A DNA stretch of 64,000 nt from Desulfovibrio sp. UIB00. Its GTDB lineage: Bacteria > Desulfobacterota > Desulfovibrionia > Desulfovibrionales > Desulfovibrionaceae. Both the position numbers and the translations under genes were made by a program. Positions 44,021-53,562 of the stretch are shown one piece after another (position 1 is the stretch's first letter; every line of letters starts with the position of its first letter). The notes beneath the pieces are model-generated. The model ran no database searches, was not told where the DNA came from, and worked only from the letters and a program-made list of their open reading frames with translations. The stretch is taken from NCBI RefSeq assembly GCF_022508225.1, contig NZ_JAETXJ010000002.1, forward strand, positions 434,001 to 498,000, written 5' to 3'.

Positions 44021-44320
44021 TGAAGAAATAATTCACAATTGATGGCAAACTTTTTTTTATTTTTTTCAGCGTAATTTCAGAAAGGGTAAAAAAGCGCTCC
44101 GTCATTCTAAACAGCCAGGCTGGCGCAAACAGAAAACATCACCAGACTTTTGCCGTAATCCGCTAGGCAGTGGAAAAGAGGGATATGAACAAGGGCAGAG
44201 GCACCGCAGAAAACCTTTCGGCAGCGCGGGGCGGATTCAGCGACAACATGGGCGCATGTTTCCCTGAACTTGTTTGGGATAAAGGAACTCGTTGTGGGGC
44301 AGCTCTGGTAGAGAAGACAG

Positions 44321-44352
44321 CCATGACACAGCCCATGGGCGCTGTGTCATGG
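44321..44352 (-). terminator. Hairpin after the maf gene
   Basis: A 12-bp perfect stem (44321-44332 with 44341-44352; CCATGACACAGC and its complement) with an 8-base loop lies 16 bases beyond the maf stop. The T content after it on the minus strand is low, so termination may be imperfect. Confidence 0.5.
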
Positions 44353-44368
44353 TGAAAGGGATTATCTG

Positions 44369-45136
44369 TCAGGCGCAGGGCAGCATGAGGCCCCTGTCCA
44401 GCATGACCTGGGCAAGCTGGGTGACGGGCAGGCCCACTACCGTGCTCCAGGAGCCGTCAACGCGCTCAACCAGCACGGCTCCTTGCCCCTGAATGGCATA
44501 TGCGCCCGCTTTGTCGTGCGGCTCTCCGGTGTCCAGGTAGGCTTGCAGTACAGGCTGAGGCCAGTGGTGGAGGAAAACACGGCTGGTGTCGCTGAATGAC
44601 AGCATGAGAAACGAATCAACACCGCATTCGTCCACAGTGGGGCCAGTATTGGTGCTGGCAGACCCTGCGGCTTGTGCAGGGCTAAAGGCTGCATCGGCAG
44701 GCAGCAGCAGGCACACAGCGCTGATAACTTCATGCCCGCGACCATTGAGTCGCTCCAGCATGCGCATGGCATGGGCCGGATTTTCCGGCTTGCCAAGAAT
44801 ATCGCCATCCACAGCCACGACGGTATCTGCGGCCAGAATCACGGGTTGCAATCCGCTGGCAGCGCCTTGCTGGCGGAGGGCATGGCCTGATGCCAAAGCT
44901 TTGGCAGTAGCAGCGCGCCGAGTATACGTCTCCGGGGATTCGCCTTGTTCCGGGCGCGGTTCGTCAGCACTGGTGAGGGCCAGACGGAAGGGGATTCCCC
45001 ATTCGGTTAAAAACTGCCGCCTGCGTGGCGAGGCAGAGGCCAGGAGCAGTTCAAGGCCTGAGGCCATGCGGAACAGCGGGCGCAAAAATGAGGACGAATC
45101 GGCGGCAGCCGGGCACGGGGCAATATTGTAAGACAT
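44369..45136 (-). CDS. maf: Maf-like nucleotide pyrophosphatase
   Basis: A 255-residue protein; typical Maf proteins have about 195. ELLLASASPRRRQFLTEWGIPF and ADTVVAVDGDILGKP are the signature motifs. An unusual insert of about 30 residues (ADAAFSPAQAAGSASTNTGPTV) interrupts the region before DSFLMLSF. The first 23 residues precede the fold (MSYNIAPCPAAADSSSF...). Maf hydrolyses modified or canonical NTPs, which guards against misincorporation. Start 45136 lies 12 bases after the upstream stop; a later ATG at 45067 lacks a ribosome binding site. It is last in a 3-gene operon. Confidence 0.82.
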   Translation of the reverse strand: MSYNIAPCPAAADSSSFLRPLFRMASGLELLLASASPRRRQFLTEWGIPFRLALTSADEPRPEQGESPETYTRRAATAKALASGHALRQQGAASGLQPVILAADTVVAVDGDILGKPENPAHAMRMLERLNGRGHEVISAVCLLLPADAAFSPAQAAGSASTNTGPTVDECGVDSFLMLSFSDTSRVFLHHWPQPVLQAYLDTGEPHDKAGAYAIQGQGAVLVERVDGSWSTVVGLPVTQLAQVMLDRGLMLPCA

Positions 45137-45147
45137 GGTAAGCCTGA

Positions 45148-45708
45148 TTAGCGCGGTGCGGGGGCGTGGCGCAATATTTCGCCGCCCTGCATGTCCAGCA
45201 CGCAAAAGACGCCGTTTTCTATAAGGCCGTAGGTGCGGGGCGAGCCGCTCTTGGGCAGGGAAAGTGAGCCGGGGTTCCAGAAGTGCAGGCCGTCAATGGT
45301 TTCGCCGCGCGGCACATGGGTATGCCCCCGCAAGAGAACCGTTCCGGGCTTGATGCCGGGGCAGGGCGGGCGTTCGGGCAGGTGGTGCCCGTGGCTGGCA
45401 AAAATGCTCAGGCCGTCTGCTTCAATCCAGGAGGACTCTGTGACTGCAAAGGGCAAAAGGCACAGATCAACCTCGGCATCGCAGTTGCCGCGCACTGCCA
45501 CCACCGGGCAGGGCAGGGCCGAAAGATCCGGCATGGTTTGCAGCACCGAGCGGGTGTCATAGCCCTGCGGCAAAGGGTTGCGCGGGCCGTGGTAAACCAG
45601 ATCGCCCAGCAGCACCAGTGCGTCAGGGGTAAGTTCTCGCGCTTTTTCCAGCAAAAAAAGCAGACTTTCAACAGACCCGTGCAGGTCGGAGGCAACAAGC
45701 AGACGCAT
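45148..45708 (-). CDS. yfcE: YfcE-like calcineurin-type phosphoesterase
   Basis: A 186-residue metallophosphodiesterase. Metal ligands: SDLHG (D, H), GDLVYHGPRN (D, N), VRGNCD (N), HGHHLP (H), GHTHVP (GHTH). The whole set of the family is present, so it should be active on phosphodiesters. Start 45708 overlaps the preceding stop (TGATG), with AAGGA about 9 bases upstream; an ATG 3 codons earlier is too close to it. Located between the Trm112-like gene and maf. Confidence 0.8.
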   Translation of the reverse strand: MRLLVASDLHGSVESLLFLLEKARELTPDALVLLGDLVYHGPRNPLPQGYDTRSVLQTMPDLSALPCPVVAVRGNCDAEVDLCLLPFAVTESSWIEADGLSIFASHGHHLPERPPCPGIKPGTVLLRGHTHVPRGETIDGLHFWNPGSLSLPKSGSPRTYGLIENGVFCVLDMQGGEILRHAPAPR

Positions 45709-45929
45709 CAGGCGCATTCCTTGGCAGCAGGGTGTTCCCTGTTCCAGTCTTCAAGAGGAATAGCTTCTTCCACAAGCATGATGGGAATATTGTCGCGCAC
45801 AGGATAAACCACGCCGCAGGCCTTGCAGGCAAAGGCGGCGACTGAACCGTTGTCTTCCAGCGCCACAAGGTTGCCCAGGCATTTGGGGCAAGCCAGAATT
45901 TGCAGTAACTCGCGGGTTTCCATAGGCAT
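45708..45929 (-). CDS. Trm112/YcaR-like zinc protein (UPF0434)
   Basis: A 73-residue protein with two Cys pairs: CPKC at 14-17 and CKAC further on. It reads LLQILACPKCLGNLVALEDNG, then ACKACGVVYPVRDNIPIMLVEEA, the Trm112 pattern with the conserved YPVxdgIPvml. Trm112-type proteins act as cofactors of methyltransferases in other organisms; in bacteria the role is not established. AAGGA lies 7 bases before the ATG. It is the first gene of the operon with yfcE-like and maf genes. Confidence 0.85.
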   Translation of the reverse strand: MPMETRELLQILACPKCLGNLVALEDNGSVAAFACKACGVVYPVRDNIPIMLVEEAIPLEDWNREHPAAKECA

Positions 45930-45991
45930 AAAGAATCCTTCTGTTAATCGTGAGGGGGTATTCTATCTCCAAGCGTCTTCCAGTTCAAGGC

Positions 45992-46021
45992 TTGCCCCAT
46001 ATTGTCATTTTGCGGTATAAT
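45992..46021 (+). promoter_or_regulatory. Sigma-70-type promoter for the PHP gene
   Basis: TTGCCC (45992-45997), an 18-base spacer and a perfect TATAAT (46016-46021) point to transcription near 46028. That is only a few bases before the ATG at 46031, so the mRNA may be almost leaderless. Confidence 0.55.
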
Positions 46022-46030
46022 AATTATCCC

Positions 46031-46903
46031 ATGAAAGATAGTATGAAATTTATTGATCTGCACACGCATACCACCGCTTCTGACGGTACTGATACTCCGG
46101 CCCAGCTTGTGGGCAATGCCCATGCCGCAGGCCTTGCAGCAGTGGCAATTACTGACCACGATACCCTGTCTGGCCTTGACGAGGGGCAGCAGACCGGGCG
46201 CGAGCTTGGTATTGAGGTTGTGCGCGGCTGCGAAATTTCGACAGGCACGGAACTGGGTGAACTGCACATTCTTGGCCTGTGGCTACCGGAAAATCCCCAG
46301 CCTTTGCTGGAAAAACTGCGCTGGCTGCGCGAAATGCGGGCAGAGCGCAATGTGGGCATAGTAAAAAAGTTGCAGGATCTCGGCTACGACATCAGCATGG
46401 AAGAAGTGCTGGCGGCGGCCAAGGGAGAGAGCGTGGGGCGACCGCATATCGCGGCGGTGATGCTGCGCAAGGGCTTTGCCAAGGATCCCCGGCAGGTTTT
46501 TAAAGAATTTCTGGGCAGCCGGGGCAAGGCGTATCTGCCCAAAACCGTGCTGGAACCTGATGAAAGCGTCCGGTTGCTGGCCTCCATGGGGGCGACGGTA
46601 TGCCTGGCGCATCCGCTGCTCTGGAAGGCCCCCGCAGGGTGGCTGGACGCTATGGTGGCCCGCCTCAAGGAATACGGACTCAGCGCCATCGAGGCCTATC
46701 ACAGCGAACACTCCGATGCCGATGTACGCACCTGCCTGGCCCTGGCCAAGCGTTTTGATCTTGGCGTTTCCGGCGGATCGGACTATCACGGATCAAACAA
46801 GCCCACGATCCGGCTGGGTCAGGGCTACGGGGGCTTGCGCGTCAGCGCGGCTGTGCTTGAAAGTTTGAAAGAACGCCGGGACGCTGCCGGCCTCCATATC
46901 TGA
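46031..46903 (+). CDS. PHP-domain phosphoesterase (YciV/RNase AM-like)
   Basis: A 290-residue protein. PHP motifs: DLHTHTTASDGT (HxH), ITDHDTLSG, EIS, AHPLLWK, AYHSEHSD and GSDYHGSN (last His), the full metal-binding set. This subfamily includes 3',5'-nucleoside bisphosphate phosphatase and 5'-3' exonuclease activity on RNA. Start: ATG 46031 or 46043; neither has a purine-rich site and the promoter lies directly upstream. The gene is isolated. Confidence 0.82.
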   Translation: MKDSMKFIDLHTHTTASDGTDTPAQLVGNAHAAGLAAVAITDHDTLSGLDEGQQTGRELGIEVVRGCEISTGTELGELHILGLWLPENPQPLLEKLRWLREMRAERNVGIVKKLQDLGYDISMEEVLAAAKGESVGRPHIAAVMLRKGFAKDPRQVFKEFLGSRGKAYLPKTVLEPDESVRLLASMGATVCLAHPLLWKAPAGWLDAMVARLKEYGLSAIEAYHSEHSDADVRTCLALAKRFDLGVSGGSDYHGSNKPTIRLGQGYGGLRVSAAVLESLKERRDAAGLHI

Positions 46904-47003
46904 CCGCCCCCCATCGCCCGCTTGCGGCGGCCAAGTCAAACCGCTTGCGCAATCGGGTCACCCGATGTACAGCGGTTTTCCACACTTATCTGGAAGGCAT
47001 TGC

Positions 47004-48413
47004 ATGCGTATTCTTCATAAACAGCAACATCTTCCCCCTCTTGAGGGGCCAAGGCTTGAGCCGCATCCTTTTCGTGGCGCAGGGGTGCCCCCTGACGAAC
47101 ACGATGGCGCGCCACTTGTTCCTGTTGCCCGACCCGAGCGCGGGTCAGCCGCGCAGGGCACCGCCGCCCCCCACAGAGAAGCCCCTTCGGGCAAGGACGT
47201 AGGTACAGAAGCCTTTGAACTGCGCCAGCTTGGCGAAGAGGATTTTGAGGAGTTTGAGGCCCTGCTGCGCTACGCCTTTCAGGTCAGCACATCTGAGATG
47301 GCCCGCATCGGCTGGTCTGACATGGAGATGAAGCAGTCCAAGATGCCCATATTTGAGGCCTCGCACGTCATGGGCTGGTTCTACAAGGGGCACCTTGCCT
47401 CGCAGATCGTCATCTACCCGATGGAAGTGAACATCCAGGGCGAAATCTGCAAAATGGGCGGCATCACCGGGGTGGCAACGTATCCCGAATACACGGGGCG
47501 GGGGCTGATCCATTCGCTCATCGGCAAAAGCCTAGAATACATGCGCTCGCAGCAGCAGATCGTTTCCTACCTCTGCCCCTATTCCATCCCCCTGTACCGC
47601 AAGCACGGCTGGGAAATTGTTTCGGACAAGATGACCTTTGCCATCAAGGACACCCAGTTACCCAAGCGCCACCCCGTGGACGGGCAGATCGAGCGCGTGG
47701 ACATCGAGTGCGAAGACCTGCACCGCGTTTACAAGTATTTTGCGCTTCAGGAACACGGCGCGCTCATTCGCGGCAAGCTGGAGTGGGAGGAATACTGGCG
47801 CTGGGATTCGGACGACGTCATGGCGGCGGTGTACTACAGCGCCGACGGCAAGCCTCTGGGCTATGTTATCTACTACATTGAAAATGAAGTTTTTAGCATC
47901 AAGGAAATGGTCTACCTGAACCAGGAGGCCAAGTACGGCATCTGGAACTACATCAGCGCCCATTTTTCCATGATTACCAAGGTGGAAGGAGCCAATTACA
48001 CAGGCGAGCCCATTGCCTTCCAGTTTGAAGACAGTGAAATTGACGAGAGCATTCAGCCTTACGCCATGGCCCGCATTGTGGATGTGCAGCGCTTTATTGA
48101 GCTGTACTCCTTCCAGTTTGAAGACCCCAAGCTGACCCTTGAACTGGAAGTGAGTGATGTCATGGCCCCGTGGAACAACGGCATCTTCCATGTAAGTTGG
48201 CGTGACGGCCGCACTTTTTGCGAAAAGGTAAATACCTGGAGCACGGGCCATCGCCTTTCGCTGGATATCAAAACGCTCACAACGATGCTGATGGGCTACA
48301 AGCGCCCCACCTATCTGTACAATAATGACCGCATCGACATGGACTATCATCTGCTGAAAACGCTGGAGACGCTGATCCCGCCGGACAAGCCGTATTTTTC
48401 GGATTATTTTTGA
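47004..48413 (+). CDS. Eis-like GNAT acetyltransferase with SCP2-type C-terminus
   Basis: A 469-residue protein. After a variable Pro-rich N-terminal segment (1-75), the GNAT domain contains GGITGVATYPEYTGRGLIHSLIGKSLEYM, with the acetyl-CoA-binding R/Q-x-x-G-x-G/A-like loop (YTGRGLI), and YRKHGWEIV. The second GNAT-like and the C-terminal sterol-carrier-like domain (LTLELEVSDVMAPWNNGIF) follow. Eis proteins form hexamers and acetylate amines, including aminoglycosides; the substrate here is unknown. Start 47004 has GGAAGG about 7 bases upstream. Confidence 0.78.
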   Translation: MRILHKQQHLPPLEGPRLEPHPFRGAGVPPDEHDGAPLVPVARPERGSAAQGTAAPHREAPSGKDVGTEAFELRQLGEEDFEEFEALLRYAFQVSTSEMARIGWSDMEMKQSKMPIFEASHVMGWFYKGHLASQIVIYPMEVNIQGEICKMGGITGVATYPEYTGRGLIHSLIGKSLEYMRSQQQIVSYLCPYSIPLYRKHGWEIVSDKMTFAIKDTQLPKRHPVDGQIERVDIECEDLHRVYKYFALQEHGALIRGKLEWEEYWRWDSDDVMAAVYYSADGKPLGYVIYYIENEVFSIKEMVYLNQEAKYGIWNYISAHFSMITKVEGANYTGEPIAFQFEDSEIDESIQPYAMARIVDVQRFIELYSFQFEDPKLTLELEVSDVMAPWNNGIFHVSWRDGRTFCEKVNTWSTGHRLSLDIKTLTTMLMGYKRPTYLYNNDRIDMDYHLLKTLETLIPPDKPYFSDYF

Positions 48414-48554
48414 TTTTCGGGAGCAGGGTTTTCTGGTTGACACATCTGTGGGCAGATGGCAGTTGTACGCCGTTCCGTGGATGCATTGTTCTGTTCTTTT
48501 GGGTTTCCGCAGGTCATGCCTTTTTATCCGAGCCCACGCAAAGGAGTATTGGAT

Positions 48555-48878
48555 ATGGCATGGTTTGCATTGAGTTTGGCTGTAGTGACAGAGATTTTGT
48601 GGGCGCTCAGCCTCAAGTGGGCTTCTTCGCTGGGTAACTGGCAGGCTGCAGCAGTGCCCATTGTGCTGAGCTTTGTGAATATGGGCCTGCTGGCACTGGC
48701 CATGCGCGGGCTCCCGGCTGGCATGACCTATGCCCTCTGGACAGGTGCCGGCACTGTGGGCGTTGTCTTGGGCGGAGCGCTTTTTTTCGGCGACAAGATT
48801 TCGCTGCCCCAGCTGTTTTTCATCGCCCTTATTATCATTGGCAGCGTAGGGACGAAGTTTTTTTCACCCCAGGCATAG
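48555..48878 (+). CDS. Small multidrug resistance (SMR) family transporter
   Basis: A 107-residue protein with four transmembrane helices. It carries the conserved membrane Glu (VVTEILWALSLKWA, E13), the GLPAGMTYALWTGAGTVGVVLGGALFFG motif and a terminal IIIGSVGTKF. SMR proteins antiport protons for cations such as guanidinium (SugE/Gdx type) or quaternary amines (EmrE type). KWA...and the WTGAG motif lean to the SugE-like side. Start at 48555 has GGAG about 9 bases upstream. Confidence 0.85.
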   Translation: MAWFALSLAVVTEILWALSLKWASSLGNWQAAAVPIVLSFVNMGLLALAMRGLPAGMTYALWTGAGTVGVVLGGALFFGDKISLPQLFFIALIIIGSVGTKFFSPQA

Positions 48879-48952
48879 GACATTTTGCCTGCCGCGCCGC
48901 TTGATGGGCGCGCGAACATAATTGCTGCGTACGCACAGAGCATGGAACATGA

Positions 48953-48979
48953 AAAAGGCGGGGTTGTCCCCCGCCTTTT
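48953..48979. terminator. Bidirectional terminator between the SMR gene and secA
   Basis: An 11-bp stem (48953-48963 with 48969-48979) with A-tract on the left and T-tract on the right (AAAAGGCGGGG and complement) acts in both directions. It lies between convergent genes. Confidence 0.9.
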
Positions 48980-49017
48980 GTGTTTCTCAGTATCGCTTGG
49001 TGGTGCAATATAAGCAG

Positions 49018-51597
49018 TTACTTATCCTGCCCGCAGCACTTTTTGTACTTTTTGCCGCTGCCGCAGGGGCAAAGGTCATTGCGCCCAATACGCGGCGCGG
49101 CCTTGGCGGGCTTTTTGGGGTCTTCCGAAATACTGCCGCCGCTGGAGTAGGAAAGCTGTGAGTTGCTTTCCTTATGGCGGTATTCCCGCGAAACAGGGGA
49201 ATGCTGGGGTTCATCAACCGGTGTTTCCACTTCCTGCTGTTCCGGCTCGGCGGGGATAGGCTCAATCTGTACACGGATGCGCGTAAGGGCGCGGAACACG
49301 CTCTCACGAATCTGGAACAGCATGGCCTGGAACATTTCAAAGCCTTCGCGCTTGTATTCAAGCTTGGGATCGCGCTGACCGTAGCCGCGTAGGCCTATGC
49401 CATCGCGCAGGGCGTCCATGTTGCGCAAATGTTCTTTCCAGCAGCGGTCAAGCTCTTCCAGCAGGAAGTAACGAAGAATGTCGGCATAAGTGGGGCCGGT
49501 TTCCGCCTTGAGCTTGTCAAGAATGCCCTGTGCCATCACTTCGGTTTCTTCACGCTCGGGAAGGCGCGCGCCTTCTTCAAGCACCCTGTCGAGGTTGAAG
49601 ACATCGCGCAGACGCGCCAGAGCTGCGGCGCGGGCTTCGTCCTGCCCGTCCACAGGCAGGGATGCCAGCGGGCTGTACACATCATCCAGCACATCGCTCA
49701 TGAATTCCTGCAAAACAGGCTCAAGGTCTCCTTCAACCATGAGTTCGCGGCGCAGGGTGTAGATAACTTCTCGTTGCTGGTTCATGACGTTGTCATAATC
49801 GAGCAGTGTTTTGCGTATTTCAAAGTGGTGGGCTTCCACACGCTTTTGAGCGCCTTCCACCGCGCGGGTAACCATGGCGTTTTCAATGGCTTCGCCATCG
49901 CGCAGGCCCAGCTTTTCCATGAGGCCCTTGATGCGGTCAGAGCCAAAGAGGCGCATGAGGTCGTCTTCCAGCGAGAGGTAGAAGCGCGAAGAGCCGGGGT
50001 CGCCCTGACGGCCCGAGCGGCCACGCAACTGGTTGTCGATGCGGCGGCTTTCGTGCCGTTCGGTGCCGAGAATGTGCAGACCGCCCAGATCCACAACACC
50101 CTCGCCCAGCATGATGTCCGTGCCACGGCCTGCCATGTTGGTGGCAATGGTGACGCGGCCTTTCTGGCCTGCCAGCGCCACGATTTCGGCTTCTTTTTCA
50201 TGCTGCTTGGCATTGAGCACGCTGTGCGGAATGCCGAGCTTGCTCAGCCTCTGGGAAAGCATTTCGGACGTTTCAATGGAAATTGTGCCCACAAGCACGG
50301 GCTGCTCTTTTTTGTGCAGTTCGGCAATGGCTTCAACGATGGCGTCAAACTTTTCCTGCCGCGAACGGTAGATAAGGTCAGGATAATCCTTGCGAACCAT
50401 GGGCCTGTTGGGCGGGATGGAGATAACTTCGAGGCTGTATATCTGATGGAATTCCACAGCTTCTGTATCCGCAGTACCCGTCATGCCCGAAAGTTTGTCG
50501 TACAGGCGGAAGTAGTTCTGGAAGGTGATGGAGGCAAGCGTCTGGTTTTCAGCTGCGATGGTGACGTGTTCCTTGGCTTCCAGCGCCTGATGCAGGCCAT
50601 CTGAATAGCGGCGGCCAGCCATAAGGCGGCCTGTAAATTCGTCAACAATAATTACCTGATCTTCCTGAACAATATAATCCACATCGCGTTTGAAAATCTG
50701 ATGTGCCTTGAGCGACTGCATCACGTGGTGCTGGGCCGTGATGTTGGCGGGGTCAAAAAGGTTGTCCAGCTTGAGCAGTTCTTCGCACCGGGCTACGCCT
50801 TCATCGGTGAGCATGGCGGTACGGGCTTTTTCGTCCACGGTGTAGTGTTCGGCGGTAAGCTGGCGGACAATGTCGTCCACCGTGCGGTACATGCCCACCG
50901 ATTCATCAGAAGCGCCGGAAATGATGAGCGGCGTTCTGGCTTCGTCAATGAGGATGGAGTCCACTTCGTCCACAATGGCAAAATTGTGCCCGCGTTGCAC
51001 CAGCTGGTTGGCGTAGAACTTCATGTTGTCGCGCAGGTAGTCAAAGCCGAATTCATTGTTGGTGCCGTAGGTGATGTCCTTGGCGTACTCGGCCTTGCGC
51101 TCTTCGTCATCAAGGCCATGCACGATAACGCCTGTACTCAGGCCGAGGAATTCATACAGCTGGCCCATCCAGGCCGAGTCGCGTTTGGCGAGGTAGTCGT
51201 TGACCGTAACCACATGTACGCCCTTGCCAGACAGGGCATTGAGCACAACAGGCAGGGTGGCCACAAGGGTTTTGCCTTCACCGGTCTTCATTTCAGCAAT
51301 CTTGCCCTTGTGCAGCACCATGCCGCCGATGAGCTGCACGTCATAGTGGCGCATGCCCAGTCTGCGGCTTGAGGCCTCGCGCACCAGAGCAAAAACTTCG
51401 GGCAGCAGAGCGTCCAGAGTCCTGGTGCCATCCTGCACTTCCTGCCGGTATTGCGCTATGCGTACAGGAAAATCTGCATCGGCCAGTTGCTGCATTTCAG
51501 GCTCGAACGCATTGATGCGCTGCACCATGGGGTGGAGCTTGCGCAAGTAGCGGTCATTGGTGCTGCCGAAGATTTTTTTAAAAAGAAAACCAAACAT
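49018..51597 (-). CDS. secA: Protein translocase ATPase SecA
   Basis: An 859-residue motor. Walker A is MKTGEGKT, then [14 protein letters not shown] and [14 protein letters not shown] (DEVD). The second nucleotide-binding fold follows with GRGTDIML and the helical scaffold/wing domain. The C-terminal zinc-binding [13 protein letters not shown] is complete and binds SecB or phospholipid. It drives preproteins through SecYEG. Ends after an acidic linker with PVDEPQHS. Upstream, 375 bases without a gene hold its promoter and a repeat element. Confidence 0.97.
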   Translation of the reverse strand: MFGFLFKKIFGSTNDRYLRKLHPMVQRINAFEPEMQQLADADFPVRIAQYRQEVQDGTRTLDALLPEVFALVREASSRRLGMRHYDVQLIGGMVLHKGKIAEMKTGEGKTLVATLPVVLNALSGKGVHVVTVNDYLAKRDSAWMGQLYEFLGLSTGVIVHGLDDEERKAEYAKDITYGTNNEFGFDYLRDNMKFYANQLVQRGHNFAIVDEVDSILIDEARTPLIISGASDESVGMYRTVDDIVRQLTAEHYTVDEKARTAMLTDEGVARCEELLKLDNLFDPANITAQHHVMQSLKAHQIFKRDVDYIVQEDQVIIVDEFTGRLMAGRRYSDGLHQALEAKEHVTIAAENQTLASITFQNYFRLYDKLSGMTGTADTEAVEFHQIYSLEVISIPPNRPMVRKDYPDLIYRSRQEKFDAIVEAIAELHKKEQPVLVGTISIETSEMLSQRLSKLGIPHSVLNAKQHEKEAEIVALAGQKGRVTIATNMAGRGTDIMLGEGVVDLGGLHILGTERHESRRIDNQLRGRSGRQGDPGSSRFYLSLEDDLMRLFGSDRIKGLMEKLGLRDGEAIENAMVTRAVEGAQKRVEAHHFEIRKTLLDYDNVMNQQREVIYTLRRELMVEGDLEPVLQEFMSDVLDDVYSPLASLPVDGQDEARAAALARLRDVFNLDRVLEEGARLPEREETEVMAQGILDKLKAETGPTYADILRYFLLEELDRCWKEHLRNMDALRDGIGLRGYGQRDPKLEYKREGFEMFQAMLFQIRESVFRALTRIRVQIEPIPAEPEQQEVETPVDEPQHSPVSREYRHKESNSQLSYSSGGSISEDPKKPAKAAPRIGRNDLCPCGSGKKYKKCCGQDK

Positions 51598-51612
51598 GAA
51601 GTCTCCTTACTA

Positions 51613-51636
51613 GAGCATTTTCACTTTGAAATGCTC
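51613..51636. repeat. Intergenic palindrome upstream of secA
   Basis: GAGCATTT (51613-51620) and AAATGCTC (51629-51636) flank TCACTTTG. I recall similar 'gagcattt...aaatgctc' palindromes scattered through Desulfovibrio genomes; no second copy lies in this window. The 51598-51972 gap holds no convincing gene. Confidence 0.4.
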
Positions 51637-51972
51637 GCTTGCCGCCTAAGTATCTCTACTGTCGCGTCCGTAACGGAAAAGCAGCCGTGGTGCGGAATTT
51701 TCAGTGTCCGCGCTGTGCAGACAAACATTTTAGATGTGATCTGTCTAGCACAATGGTCGGTCGCTTACGCTGCGCAAACACCAATATTGGGTGCGCTGCG
51801 GAATGTGCTGCATGCGCCGTGTGTTATCCCAAGGGGACAATATACGGCATCTCTTAAAAATAAGTCATAATATTGAGGTTGGCAATGTGACGCGGCAAAA
51901 ATATTATTGGTCAGCGAACAGGTGGAAGGTGCAGGTGCGCCAATGCCCGTGCCAGAAGGCAGCCTCACAAAA

Positions 51973-53337
51973 TCATTTTTTTGCGCGCTCCAATCCTTGA
52001 AGGGCAAGTTTCATGCCGGGCTTGAGGGCAAGGGCCAACTGAAAAAACTGCACCGACCTATCTCGGTCGCCCGACTGAAGAAAGACCGCTCCAAAGTTGC
52101 AGGCGATGGAAGCGCTGCTCTTGACCATTTCCGGTTCCAGATCCAGAGCCTTTACCAGATTTGCCTTGGCTTGGATAAAATCCGCGCCTTCAGCAAAGGC
52201 CATGCCTACATTATAATAGAGCGTTGGATCGTCGGGGGCGATTTTGATGGCGCGCTTGTACTCCGTAATGGCGTCCTGCCAGCGGCCCTGCCTGCGCAGG
52301 CTGATGCCCAGCTGGTTGAACAGGGCCAGGTCTTCCCGTCCCAGTCGTTTGCCCTTGGCCTCAAGACTGTTGCGCAGAAATTTTTCTGCCTTTTCCGGGT
52401 CACGCTCGCCATAAATGCCGGCAATGCGGCTTGAAAGCGCGCTGAGGCCATCGGCAGCTTCCCGGTTCATCTGTACCACAGCCTTTTCAAAAAAGGCCTC
52501 GGCCTTTTCCACATCGCCGTTGGCCAGATGGGCCTCGCCGAGGCTGACTTTTCGGTTCACGTTGAGGGGCGAGATGGAATCCAGCTTTTCGAGATAGCGC
52601 ACCTGCTGGGGCACATCGCCAATTTCCGCGTACATTTCAGCAAGGCGCTGAAGCGGGGCAAGGTAAAGATCGGCGGATTTAGCGGCAGACTCATAGGCAA
52701 TTCGGGCTTTGTCGTATTGCTGGGTGGCGCGGAAGATATCGCCCATAAGCAGAAACGCCGCAGCGCTGCCAGGCTTGAGCTGCAGAACTTTTTGACAGGC
52801 TGTCAAAGCCATGTCGTATTTTTTCTGCGCCAGCAACCTCTTGGCAACGTCAATGACCTGCCCAAGCTTGCTTTGCGGTTTGAGGGTAAAAGCCATTTTT
52901 TCAATGAGTGTATTGGCAGAAACGGGCTTGGCAATAAAATTGTCTGCCCCAACTTCGTGAAGAAGCATGAGACGGTCGCGCTGCACATCGCTTGTGAGCA
53001 CAATAATCTTGAGAGCGGTGAAGGCCTGCTTGATCTGGCCCACGAGAAAGCTCAGATCCTGGCCGCCGATACTGCGTTCCATAAAGATAAGAGGGGCAGG
53101 GTGCCGGGCCAGAATGTCGCGCAGCTCACGCAGCATCATGCGGGGGTCGGCAACAGCGGTGAATATACTTTGCGCCGTAAGGCCCATCTCTTTGGCAAGG
53201 GTAAGGCGTAACTGCGTGCAGAAAGCCTGGTCATCGCTCACTGCCAGAATATGTCCATTCTCTTTCGTAATGTAATTAATGACAGTGTCTTGGTATGAAT
53301 TTAGTTTTGCCCTGTTAGCGGCATCAATCATGGACAT
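51973..53337 (-). CDS. Pseudo-receiver plus TPR-repeat protein
   Basis: A 454-residue protein. Residues 28-150 form a receiver-like domain. D35/D36 and K137 (IAKPV) are kept, but the phospho-acceptor Asp is replaced by Glu87 (LIFMERSIGG). Glu at this site can mimic the phosphorylated state. From about 160 to the end, at least six TPR-like repeats occur (KYDMALTACQKVLQLKPGS, GDVEKAEAFFEKAV, GRWQDAITEYKRAIKIAPDD). No output domain is present, so it should act by protein binding. AGGAGACGCC lies before the start. Transcribed toward secA, 375 bases away. Confidence 0.82.
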   Translation of the reverse strand: MSMIDAANRAKLNSYQDTVINYITKENGHILAVSDDQAFCTQLRLTLAKEMGLTAQSIFTAVADPRMMLRELRDILARHPAPLIFMERSIGGQDLSFLVGQIKQAFTALKIIVLTSDVQRDRLMLLHEVGADNFIAKPVSANTLIEKMAFTLKPQSKLGQVIDVAKRLLAQKKYDMALTACQKVLQLKPGSAAAFLLMGDIFRATQQYDKARIAYESAAKSADLYLAPLQRLAEMYAEIGDVPQQVRYLEKLDSISPLNVNRKVSLGEAHLANGDVEKAEAFFEKAVVQMNREAADGLSALSSRIAGIYGERDPEKAEKFLRNSLEAKGKRLGREDLALFNQLGISLRRQGRWQDAITEYKRAIKIAPDDPTLYYNVGMAFAEGADFIQAKANLVKALDLEPEMVKSSASIACNFGAVFLQSGDRDRSVQFFQLALALKPGMKLALQGLERAKK

Positions 53338-53533
53338 GGCGTCTCCTGAAAATATCGACAGCTAAGATGACAAGTTAGCGCAAAATGGTGAAGGTCGTGC
53401 AACGAACGTGCGTCATCTTGGCAAATTGCCGGAGGGGTGCGGCTCTTTTAGTTTTTTGCAGGGGCAAGCGTCAAGGAGTAAGATTGGGGCGGAGAAAACC
53501 TGGATGACGTGATAAAAATAATGCAAAAATGGC

Positions 53534-53562
53534 TTGACGTTCAAGGGGAACTTGGATAGAAA
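53534..53562 (+). promoter_or_regulatory. Promoter of the S10 ribosomal operon
   Basis: TTGACG (53534-53539), a 17-base spacer and TAGAAA (53557-53562) give a plausible sigma-70 promoter about 540 bases before rpsJ. The spacer contains TTCAAGGGGAACTTG (53540-53554), an inverted repeat that resembles the phage operator at 21584-21600. Confidence 0.45.

Noticed and set aside
44170..44355. 61-codon frame between the acs control region and the maf terminator
   Set aside because: It runs into the maf terminator hairpin, its ribosome site is too close to the ATG, and the translation has no recognisable features.
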